Source of the DNA: Lasioglossum baleicum
Taxonomy: Eukaryota > Arthropoda > Insecta > Hymenoptera > Halictidae
DNA: 64,000 nucleotides
Direction of reading: 5' to 3'
Assembly (NCBI RefSeq): GCF_051020765.1
Contig: NC_134944.1
Span: forward strand, 434,001 to 498,000
The position numbers were made by a program, and so were the translations under genes. Below, in pieces: positions 55,036-64,000 of this stretch (its first letter is position 1; each line of letters starts with the position of its first letter). Below the pieces are notes generated by a model. The model saw nothing but the letters and a program-made list of their open reading frames with translations, made no database searches and had not been told where the DNA came from.

Positions 55036-55125
55036 AAGTTTCCATTCTGTAGGATCAATCGTTCAGGAGCTATTGCAGTGTGTTTGACAGGTAAGGGCGC
55101 CGCCATATTGGTTTGTAGTGACGCC
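55036..55125. repeat. fragment related to the 5971-6259 MITE
   Basis: AAGTTTCCATTCTGTAGGATC, GTGTTTGACAGGTAAGG and CGCCGCCAT follow the same order as the 5990-6115 half. Confidence 0.45.
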
Positions 55126-55223
55126 TGCGAGCCGCTTACCGAGCAGAATCGCCTGTCCTGGTCACCCTCCACCCCGACCTAATCCTAACCAACTCAGTAA
55201 GTAAACTGAGCTCCTCCGATCAA

Positions 55224-55570
55224 TGATGTGATCAGACCCACCGTAACTCGCGCATGCGCGGCAATTTCAGTCTCAGTAGTGTAACTATTTCGATGAAATC
55301 GTGCAGCTTGAGCACCCCGCAGACTTTTATAATTGAAACTTATTCTTTATTTTGAGGATGGTATAGGGAAAGAGCACTGCAATAACTACGCAAAAGAATA
55401 CATAATCGTCTCTCGTCCATCAGTCGTCCCGACTGATATGATACACTGGTACATTCCCGCCAGAATAACTGCCTCAAGGCGTCAGGGCCCTGGCCGCTCG
55501 GCTGCGTCATTGTAGATACGCTACTGTCTTGGCCGCGCATGCGCGAGTTACGGTGGGTCTGATCACATCA
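55224..55570. mobile_element. TIR element, 347 bp, 39-bp terminal repeats
   Basis: 55224-55262 and 55532-55570 are inverted copies containing TGATGTGATCAGACCCACCG and CGCGCATGCGCG. No target duplication is evident and no transposase is present. Confidence 0.7.
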
Positions 55571-55887
55571 CTGCCTCCGATGCGAAGTGGGCCAGTGGAG
55601 TGGGGATGAGTCGGAGTGGGAACACGTAGTGGAGTGGGGATCGCTGGCCGCGATGACGTACTACCGAGCGTCGCGCGGGGAGGTGTAATGGTTAAATTTT
55701 CTAATAGTTTATATCTTCTAAACGCATAACTTTTTTTAAAATTTGTTTTTTAATATTGCATTGTCACCCAGTTCTGAGCTATGTTTAAAGTTTCAAGTCT
55801 CTAGCTCATCGGGAAGTGGTTTAAAATTCGATTACAAGATTTGACGCATACAACAACGACTCGGCAAGCTAATATAAGCGTGGTAAT

Positions 55888-55975
55888 AAAAATTGAAGTT
55901 GAAAATGAAGTTGAAGAGTTGATATTGAAATTGAAGTTGAAATTGAAAAATTGACATTGAAATTGAAATTGATGT
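55888..55975. repeat. minisatellite, continuation of 52.6-53.0 kb type
   Basis: GAAGTTGAAAATGAAGTTG and related units; same composition as 52575-53039. Confidence 0.7.
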
Positions 55976-56325
55976 TAGCGTTTACTTACTTGTGTAACGT
56001 CTTAGTACGACAGTAATGGTGTTTTAGAGTTATTTAAATTGAAATATCTCCTGAATTATTAACTTTTCGACATACATAGGTTAGTACTTTTTTATAACGA
56101 ATGTCCAGCTGCATCGATTCATGTATTAAACAATACCACATTCCATTTAAAAAAACAGAGTTGACCTTCATATCTCCTTGACGTCTCCACCTATAAAAAA
56201 TTAATGACATCAGATTATGAGCCCCTCGATATCAAGTAAGTTTGGTCTGATCCTTTTTTTCTATCTTCAAAAGCAAGCGAGTTATTCAGGTGACCTGTTT
56301 TAGGTGCCGCACCCTGTATAGACCC
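55976..56325. repeat. decayed right half of the 12.95-kb mariner-type MITE family
   Basis: GACCTTCATATCTCCTTGACG, CCACCTATAAAAAATTAATG and a terminal GCACCCTGTATA correspond to the 13315-13471 half. Confidence 0.45.
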
Positions 56326-56837
56326 TCCCTTGGCGGAGCCGTCGGCTTTTCAGTTCTTCAAACGTACGCGTTCCAATGCTTTGCTCGTCTTGAAATATTG
56401 TACCTTCTTTGCAACTTATTTAGGTTCCGACAGTCGCTGCGCCTTTTATATTAACGGCCGGTTCGCACGTTTTCTCGATCGTTGGGTCAATTTTCATCGC
56501 GTCGGATTGCGTGTTTTGCCTCGCGAGAAGATCTCCGATTGCTCGCGCTCAAGATCTGCGCTCGCGCTGGTCCTTGTTACAAGGATCACTCCAGATCGTC
56601 CGTCGCGCAAAAGGCAACGTCCAATACGTCGCAAGATTTCCGATCCGTCAACCATTTCGAGACCGCGAACCTAATACCCTATTTTCGTTCAATAAAACGC
56701 AGTGTTACAACAAGTTCGATTTACTCTTCGTCACCGAACCTCATCCTCGCCTTTTCCTCGCGCGCTCATTGCCGAGCGGTCCCGGCATCAGGCGCTTCCG
56801 ACCTTAGGTCAACGCCGAACATAGTCTATATAAGATA
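56326..56837. repeat. possible solo LTR or unrecognised repeat
   Basis: GC-rich, with a TATA-like TTTATATTAA at about 56447 and AATAAAAC at about 56690. This is LTR-like in composition, but I could not match both ends to a target duplication. Open frames in three overlapping registers are not credited. Confidence 0.25.
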
Positions 56838-57275
56838 GTGATAGCATATTTCATCGCTATAACGAACAGTGTCGCTTACGGTGCCAATATCCCAATTGAA
56901 TTAGTTAATAGAGCAAGCTTTGGTCATAATATTCCAAATGTATCAGAAACTGGAAAGAGTTTTAGAATAAGTATTGGGATTGTACCAAAATCTTATGCTG
57001 AAGTATTAGTTGACAGTCTAAAATTACTTAATACTGAATTGTTAGTCTCATTGCTTAATAAAGATACAACAAAAACAACGTTAAAGTTAGGTTTTAGTCA
57101 AGAGGAGATTAAGCATCATAATGATGAAGTTGACTGGTATAATGAAAAGAAGTGTAATAAAAACCGATTTTCAATAGTTGAACGTTGGGAAGAAGATGAC
57201 AGTCTATTTAATGTTCTTTGCAAAGTTGGAGATTCAAGTGTGTTCAGGTTATTTATATTTAATATGTATATTTGA
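56838..57275 (+). CDS. hypothetical open frame, unrecognised
   Basis: 145 codons with a low-GC composition unlike the preceding repeat. There are Lys/Glu-rich stretches (KHHNDEVDWYNEKK) and a hydrophobic end. I recognise no domain. The start codon is not well supported, because the frame may begin upstream. It could be an exon of an unidentified gene or a piece of a transposon. Confidence 0.25.
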   Translation: MIAYFIAITNSVAYGANIPIELVNRASFGHNIPNVSETGKSFRISIGIVPKSYAEVLVDSLKLLNTELLVSLLNKDTTKTTLKLGFSQEEIKHHNDEVDWYNEKKCNKNRFSIVERWEEDDSLFNVLCKVGDSSVFRLFIFNMYI

Positions 57276-58289
57276 ATATAACTGAGAAGGTACAGAGAGT
57301 ACAGTATAAAACATGGCCGCAGCGCTTGCTTTCTTTTATAATAATAATGGCTTCTAAGCAAGAAGACCAGAGACTCTTCAGTAGGAAGATTACAGTTGTA
57401 TACAACGACCAATCCGCGGCCGCAACGTCATCACCAGATGGGAACTCTCCGTATGTCTATGTAGGTTTTCGTTTCCCGTGTGAAGACACAGAACTATTTA
57501 GCAGCTTACTCTGCTTCAGAACTTTCGGAAGGTGATGGAGATATTGAAATAAATGGTACACGTGGGTGTAACCTTAAACTGAATACTGTATTTCCTTCAA
57601 TATGGCGGCACGATCAAACGTACAAGAACATGTGTGTCTTGATCGGCGGTTGGCAGGCGAGAGAGACTAACAGTCGCTCTCGCATCTTCTTCGCCCGAAG
57701 TGCAAGACTCGCGTCTAGGGGAATGGCACGTGTGACGCCAATATCCCTACATCTAGTTTCCCATAGATGCCATCTGTGGGAATGCTGGTATAAAGTTACC
57801 AGTGTACGATCACCGATGTAAGAATGGATGATGATGTTTAGAAGGATTTGGGAGAGTCCCACATACCTCTCCACGTGTCGGATGTGAAGGAGATTAAGGA
57901 AGACAGCGAGGTTCAGTCACCAGTGGTTTATTCACTGTGACGGTCAATATACTCTTCAGTCAGATTATTTGACTGAGGATACACAGAAGTATCAGAATGA
58001 TGCTGGAGCTAACACGTTTTATAACTTGATATAAGCTGGAGTACATACTGACTCTGATAAACACGTCTGTACTCATTAAATGTTCGAACAGAAGACATAG
58101 CGATCGGCACGATCAACGTGCCGTCGACTATGGCGTCTGTGGTCGTGCGCAGGCGCGGCAGCTCCCCACTACGCGATATCTACGGAGTGGTACACGCGAC
58201 CCCACGCATCTGTGGGGTCCAGACTTGCCATATTCCGCGCGTGCCAGGCCCAGGGGGTGCAAGCTGCCGTGTTAAAGAAGTGGCCAGTA
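57276..58289. other. unrecognised, no gene supported
   Basis: Two open stretches (57272-57821) on the plus strand show no domain. CCGATCGCTATG-type and GCACGATCAA motifs recur, and GGCACGATCAACGTGCC near 58099 is a short palindrome. Confidence 0.25.
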
Positions 58290-58545
58290 TTTCAGCGCCA
58301 CCTCAGTAGTAGGGCCGAACTAATGGCAGTATATATAGATATAAAGCGGTAGACGGTTGTAAAAAAAACTGTTTACCCCAACAGGATTCGAACCTCGGTC
58401 TACCGCTTGGTAGTCCAACTCTTTAGCTGATTGGCCCACCGACGATCTTATAAAAGCATTGAAAATTTTGGTATATGTATCGCAAAAACTGCAGCGACAC
58501 CAACGCCACCTCAGTACTAGGGTCGAACTACATATACTGGACCAA
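58290..58545. repeat. direct repeats flanking a tRNA-like unit
   Basis: CGCCACCTCAGTAGTAGGGC (about 58300) and CGCCACCTCAGTACTAGGGT (about 58507), with CGAACTA following each, are direct copies about 207 bp apart. Confidence 0.55.
58355..58445 (-). ncRNA. tRNA-like Pol III unit (tRNA pseudogene or SINE head)
   Basis: On the minus strand an A-box-like TGGGCCAATCAGC (58426-58438) and a perfect B box GGTTCGAATCC (58384-58394) have tRNA spacing. A T8 terminator follows at about 58361-58368. The D-arm (CCAA/TTGG) pairs and CTACC/GGTAG could pair with a short loop, but the T-stem and acceptor stem do not close. It is therefore not a functional tRNA gene. Confidence 0.5.
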
Positions 58546-58822
58546 CTATTTCCATTTCAGCTTACACCCCCTGGCCAGGCCCCTTACCGCTGCGCCCCTC
58601 GCCCATCTGCTGGGCTAAGCCCGCCTGCTTGCCCCACTCGTCGCCACGCGTGCGCGTTGAGCAAGCTAACGGGTGTCCCATAAAGACCGTACGCTTATGT
58701 AAGCTGATTTATTTAGGAAAGGTAGGCTATACTGCTATAATGGAATAAATTAAGTCGTGTATTGTTAAATAAATACAAAAGAAATACAAGCTGAGGTTTG
58801 AAAAATGTATATTTAGGCCTTG

Positions 58823-59856
58823 CTAATTACAGTCACTACTATCGCTTTCGCTAGTTACTTCTTCGACAATAATACTTTTAAATTCTTCTGGTATACTTTC
58901 TCTGAGATACATATTTTTGTTAAATTTTTGCAGAAAGTCATCGCTTATTACATAATTGTTGCATTCTGTATTAGTGTTTCGAGAGAAATTCTAATTTGAC
59001 TCTTCCAAGTCTCGTGGAAGACACTTGCATGCGTCGGAGGCAAGGAGGTGCATACTATGGCAAATACACGGAAGAACTGCTACATTCGGATTTTCTTTGA
59101 AAAGCAAAGCAACCACCGATTTCTTCTTACCCAACATGACACTTGCATTATCAGTAGAAATTCCAATAATGTTGTTTATAGACAACTGATATTTTTGCAG
59201 CGAATATTTTAAATACTTGTATAAACCCCTTCTGCTGTTGCATCCTTAGCTTTAACATACTCTAATAGGTACGTATGTATCTTAGCTTCATGCACACACC
59301 GCACCAAAACGCATAAAGCTTTTACGCCAGCTATGTCTGTACTTTCATCTATCACAACAGTGAAAAGTTTTTTATTTAATATTCTTGCTGTCCTTTCAGC
59401 AATTGTTTTGCTAAGGACATTTTTTATGATGGCGGAGATTTTTGTTCTCTTCAAATGCATTCCTTTACGGCTATGACAGTTGCAATCAGGATGTGCTGCA
59501 TGAATCATCGGAACGTAATGTTCATAAGAGTGAAAACTTCTGCTATGATGCACTATATCTAACACATATCTTAATTTGGCTTTCTCAACCGAATATCTAT
59601 TGTCCGAAGTGGTTCCTCCTGCTTCCAATTCCAATCCACGTGCAGCCACACACTCGAGATGTGCTTTTGAAAAACTGTGTCGGATAAGATCATATCTGAT
59701 TGCTTGCAGCGTTTTGTTACATACAAGACACTTCGTCTCACGTGGTTTTCCTTCGTGCTTCGCCAACCATGGCATGAAAGAAGGATCCGACAGCCATGAA
59801 TCCTGGAACTTAATCCTACGCATCTTCTTAGGAGCTGGTGATTGCATACTGCTCAT
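58823..59856 (-). pseudogene. hAT-like (ZBED-type) transposase, internally deleted
   Basis: Starts MSSMQSPAPKKMRRIKFQDS. A BED-like zinc finger follows (ETKCLVCNKTLQAIRYDLIRH with SKAH). Then come the RNase-H-like segments FTVVIDESTDIAGVKALCVL and, after a one-base frameshift at about 59200, IIGISTDNASVMLGKKKSVV and PCICHSMHLLASDACKCLP. The frame then jumps to an acidic tail (FKSIIVEEVTSESDSSDCN) ending at 58823. The large helical insertion and most of the C-terminal dimerisation region are missing. Catalytically dead. Confidence 0.72.
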
Positions 59857-59899
59857 GGGGCTATCGGTATCTGTATTTGTTAATAAAATTTAGATTAAA

Positions 59900-60177
59900 A
59901 ATTGATTTATAAAATACGGACGCACAAATGCGACACCACAGAAATAAGATATAGGTACTTACATCATAGTTCTAGAATGAATATTACTCAAAAAATGTTT
60001 TTCTTCTCTAAATACAGAGTGTAAAAATATTAGGTAAACTAGAGGGTTATTGTTGCTCGCTCGCTTCGCTCGCTCGCGAGTAGGGTTGTTTTTGCTCGCT
60101 CGCGGGTAGGACTGCTCTTGCGAGAGTGTTAGTGATACGCATGGCTAGTAGGGCCTGCAGCTATTAATATTTTTTAT
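59900..60177. other. spacer with GCTCGCTCGCTTCGCTCGCTCG repeat
   Basis: A GC-rich CTCGCTCG repeat at about 60055-60105 ends, on the minus strand, near CCCTCTAG. This could be a Helitron 3' terminus for the adjacent helicase remnant, but the expected hairpin is not convincing. Confidence 0.3.
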
Positions 60178-60410
60178 TTGGTGTGTGACTCTCCAAGAGC
60201 CACACAAAGAACTTCCCGATTCGTTAGTTGCAGTATATTATTATCATTATTTTTAGTACGTTTTAAGAAGATTATACGTTTTCAGGGAAATTCAATAGTT
60301 TTCTACTTAACAAAATGTTTGCTATATGGCGTCGCATTAAACGAACATCGTAGGCTCGTTGCTCGCTTGGTTCCTTGTTATAGCATACTAATGTTGCAAA
60401 ATAAATTGTC

Positions 60411-61038
60411 TCAATTAGTTTTTCGCAAACGATACAACTTCTCATTATCCGGGTTTGCAGTATTGATCTTGGTTTTCTTCGATACTGTTAATTTAAATTG
60501 TCCCAAAATATATAAACCGCTCAATTTTGAAACTCTGCTCAGTGCTACATACAACATTTGTAAAGTTCGTTTTTCTGATGTTTTAAAATTCAAACATACT
60601 TTTCTCGTACGTTTGTCCCTGACTTTTATGAATCGTAATCGCTTCAGCTGGAACCACTGGAAATTGACTACGTGTGATTTGATATTTTTCCTCACTCGAC
60701 ATATTTACATGATTCGAGATTTTTATTATTGGTGTTAAATTTTGATGAATATTTGCATTTTTCATATAATCACGATAACGAGTTCTTACTTTCACTCCTA
60801 CTCTGGGCAATTGAAAATCTAACCACAATATAGACGAAATTTTAGTATTTTCTTGAAAAGTAATAAATTTTAATATTCCGCATGTGTGTGCTCCATTAAC
60901 CAATCCGTTTTCAACATCAATGTTATTAATAATTATCATATAGTTTATATTAATTTTCAATTTAATCTCAGTTAATAATTCGTTTTGAACTGATTGTTTT
61001 TTTAAAGATTGTAATATAAATTTTTTTTGTACTGTCAT
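60411..61038 (-). pseudogene. Helitron helicase C-terminal remnant
   Basis: The minus strand reads QFPVVPAEAITIHKSQGQTY and, after a one-base shift at about 60600, LQMLYVALSRVSKLSGLYIL. These are the last helicase motifs of Pif1-like Rep/helicases of Helitrons. The Rep nuclease and the upstream helicase motifs are absent. Confidence 0.75.
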
Positions 61039-61138
61039 CGATATTCTTTGAAAATGTATTCTTGGGAGTAGAGATGATTAACTCACTCTTGCATTGGGAT
61101 AATTTGCGATTATTGTAAGCGGAAACATTAGCGTAAGG

Positions 61139-61684
61139 TACAAAAAAAAAATTTTTTTTAAAGTAAAAAAATTTTTTTAAATTTTAAAAAAATGAAAAAA
61201 AATTTTTTTGTGTAATTACGTTTGTTTCTTCGGTGGAAACTTTCCGTTCTCTCGTATAAATTGCATTGTTGAATGAACTCCTTTCGAAAAAAACTAAAAA
61301 TCTAAAAAACTGCTTGACCAATATGGACCAAAATCTAATCAGCTCTAAGTTACGACGGGGCACATCGATTGCATCATTCATCATTCTGATCGCGATGTTA
61401 CTTTTCCAGAAAACGTTAACGAAAAATTTGATACCATAGAAACAGACATACGCACACACACACACACACATACGAACATTTTGCTGAAAATAGTCTAAAA
61501 TGACTGCAATGACCGTGAAACGTGAAGATCTGCTAAAATATCGATTTTCGGTTTTCGGGGTCATTACAATAACTTCCCTATAAAATCGGGAAGTTAATAA
61601 ATATATTACTTTCAGTAGATATAATATTCATAGCCTCGCTAGAAATACTGGAACTAGGGCTTTCCACGGATTTAGCCATGATAC
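61139..61684. other. low-complexity A/T tracts and CA microsatellite
   Basis: A/T homopolymers at 61140-61210 and a (CA)n run at about 61448-61470. The minus-strand open frame over this region is not credited. Confidence 0.35.
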
Positions 61685-62725
61685 TGTCACGTCTGTCGAC
61701 GTGTCGCCATAGGTTATAAGCATAGCCAATAAGAGTAGGATATTGTAACCGTAATTATTAAGAATATTGATTAGTTATAAGTAGTCATACTTCGCTCCGT
61801 TCATCAGATCCGATTCTCACCTCATACCATATACCCATTCTTATCTTAACCCTTGTATAATAATCATATCTTAATGTATTCCCCGTAGCAGTATCACGTA
61901 GCATTTACCGTAATCATTAATCGCGCGCTTCTCATAACATCCGTAGCGTTATGTCTAACGAGACATCCGGTAGAAGATAAGACACCTATGTATTCGACCT
62001 CACGATCCTAAAAAGAGTTCAGTTAATTCAGTTCAATTCGGACAGCCAGTCTGTCACGTTCGTTCAAGACTCCAGCGAGGCTCGTCGCCTCCTGGATGTC
62101 CCGGTCCGGACTCCGACGAGTCCTCGCTCTCATCCGCCTTTTAGCGGTCCTGCTATATCACGCGCTTCTAGTTCATTATAATTTCATTTCATACGTTACA
62201 AATATATTCCCAGTTATTAATTTAATAAGTGAGTCTCGCTTAGTTCTTCTCCCTACATCCTCGCGCTTGCAATACTTTCCTATTCAATTCGCGTTCGTCG
62301 CTATCAATTACGAAAGCTCATGCGCGTCAACGAACGCGGGACGGAGTGAGGATCGTCGTCCTCCCTACGACGATCCAGCCTGATTCGACTGCAGTCGTCA
62401 ACGAGCAACGAAAACAGTTCGCATAAACGAAGCCTGCCTGTATTCTCTCATCGATCGTCATACTCAACTGTCCGATAAGTCGCTAAATATTTCCCTGCGA
62501 AGATTCGCGCCTCTCAGTTATCTCTGCTCTTGTCCGCCGCTTTGGGCGAAACTACAGTAAGCGTTAAGTAGAATACGCATGTTCGCGAAAGTCGTGGTTC
62601 CCAGTCAGACGTCGGACGTAACGTGCCGCGTGGACAAAAGGTTGTATCGCATTTGAGAGCGTCCAGTAAGGGGAATGGGTCGCGGAACGATAGTTTTCGC
62701 GAAAGTCAGACTCCGGGACGTAACA
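61685..62725. mobile_element. solo LTR, 1041 bp, 4-bp target duplication
   Basis: Starts TGTCACG and ends CGTAACA, flanked by ATAC at 61681-61684 and 62726-62729. Size and duplication fit a gypsy-type solo LTR. No internal domain. Confidence 0.72.
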
Positions 62726-62819
62726 ATACAACCTATTTATAAAATGATATTTTAGACGATACACACAATAAGCATAATATATGCAAGTCCACAATTTAAA
62801 AAAAAAAGCTAATAATTAA

Positions 62820-63017
62820 ACTGCGGATGCTTATAAATTGATGAGGAATTTAAATGTACAAAAAGCTGTAGAATCTCCATATAACATGTAAAAATATAGA
62901 AAATATTTAAACTAAACTAGTCATTATAGTATTTCAAGTATTCAAGAAATTTCTATTTCAGCTTCTTTCCTTTCTTTCAGTTCCCAAAAATATAAATTTG
63001 CGTGAACATCCGCAGTC
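62820..63017. mobile_element. MITE of the GACTGCGGAT family
   Basis: ACTGCGGATGCTTATAAATT at the left and ACATCCGCAGTC at the right, followed by TA. Length 198 bp, no coding content. Confidence 0.65.
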
Positions 63018-64000
63018 TACTTATAATCATTTGAACTATATGATTTAATATACAATGTATACATTACCTGCTTTCTCAATACTTTTAAAACAAAATGTAT
63101 AGTATAAAATACTGCAAACGGCACTCTAAAACTTCGATCCTTGCTACACTGCACAGTTGCACACCAAGCGTCTGTAAACTGCTGTAAACTGAATAGCTGA
63201 CTTCACTTTCACCCAAGCCAAGCCGTCCGTGGCGTCGCGCGGAACAAAAGAACGTCCGTTAGGGTACGATCACAGTGGGTCCTACATCAGACAGACTTGG
63301 TGACGTCAGAGCCGTCTGGCAGACATTTCAAATGTGTGGGTAGGCCCAGGTAGGCCCGTCTGTGAGACCCTTCTAGTTTCGTCCTACATCGACCGACAGG
63401 ACGGCCCTCGTTATGGAAACTCGGAGTTTATTGTACCAGCATTTGCTGGCCGTTCCCGGGGTTGTTCTCTATGGAGAGGTTTATGACAGGTCATTACTAT
63501 TGAGCTGGAAGTCGACACTTTCTCGGACAACGCGTGTTGACACAGTAAAAAATTATGAATTGGACGCGCTACAAACAGCTTTTTGAAAAATATCTTTGCC
63601 GTCGATCGCCCAATAATGCAAGTGACCCGACCATTTGCATGCCCAATGTTTTATTGCACGTGGCGATAGCCGCTACGCTATCGTACGTCGCACAGTGGTG
63701 CAAAATCCCCAAGACGTGGCAATAATTCGTTTATTATGGCAATGTCATTTTGAAAAATCTATGTGTATTGAAATACATTGCAGTATTAATACGTTACAGT
63801 ATTAATGCAACGATTGTAATAAATTATAATAGAACCTAAGCACAAACACTGACATTGGAAACAACTGCGACATATACTATTGAAGAAAAAAATTTTTTCT
63901 CATTTCTTTGTTGTTTTTGTGTACATGCACTCCTTGATTTTCAAAAGTTTCATAGTGTAAATATTATTCAGTGCGGTGAGTACATTACCGCCGGACCTCG
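63018..64000. other. intergenic to window end, nothing recognised
   Basis: A TAGGCCCAGGTAGGCCCG short repeat lies at about 63342. No gene supported. Confidence 0.3.

Noticed and set aside
58373..58445. Functional tRNA gene
   Set aside because: Perfect B box but degenerate T-stem, a four-base anticodon loop in the best pairing, and no acceptor stem.
61184..61564. Minus-strand 126-codon frame
   Set aside because: It includes a translated CA microsatellite and T-tracts and has no recognisable domain.

Overview
The window looks like insect nuclear DNA, most likely from a hymenopteran and plausibly an ant. That attribution is inference. The evidence is AT-rich DNA, small GT-AG introns, insect-type liprin-beta and tubulin cofactor B genes, and a dense load of BEL/Pao, mariner, hAT, piggyBac, P-like and Helitron sequences. 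It is not bacterial: genes are split by introns, and most long open frames belong to transposons.

Layout. (1) 1-5.7 kb: a C2H2 zinc-finger gene on the minus strand (coding 916-2515), with MITEs to one side and a 460-bp tandem duplication upstream. (2) 5.7-17.9 kb: the minus-strand liprin-beta gene, a presynaptic/cell-cortex scaffold. Twelve coding exons could be joined with consistent splice phases, but at least one exon between 13.8 and 17.2 kb was not found. Its introns hold at least nine transposon-derived insertions. (3) 18-30.4 kb: gene-poor DNA made of foldback elements, MITEs and a family of unusual GC-rich modular repeats. (4) 30.4-31.8 kb: a complete six-exon minus-strand tubulin-folding cofactor B gene. 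(5) 32.4-35.2 kb: a palindromic hAT-type MITE with a perfect 8-bp target duplication, 18 bp from an internally deleted P-like element that keeps only a THAP DNA-binding domain and coiled coil. (6) 37.5-46.2 kb: a nested stack. A foldback element was hit by a LINE fragment and by an 8.0-kb BEL/Pao retrotransposon, which was itself hit by a solo LTR. (7) 46-64 kb: further nested repeats. These include a mariner foldback, an approximately 1.9-kb near-perfect palindrome, a 28-bp minisatellite, hAT and Helitron remnants, a tRNA-like Pol III unit and a gypsy-type solo LTR.

Three host genes are supported: the zinc-finger gene, liprin-beta and Tbcb. The rest is a record of successive insertions, several of which can be ordered by nesting and dated relatively by target-site duplications. 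The best candidates for undescribed biology are the THAP-only P-like element, the GC-rich modular family, and the long-arm palindromes that could yield hairpin RNA.
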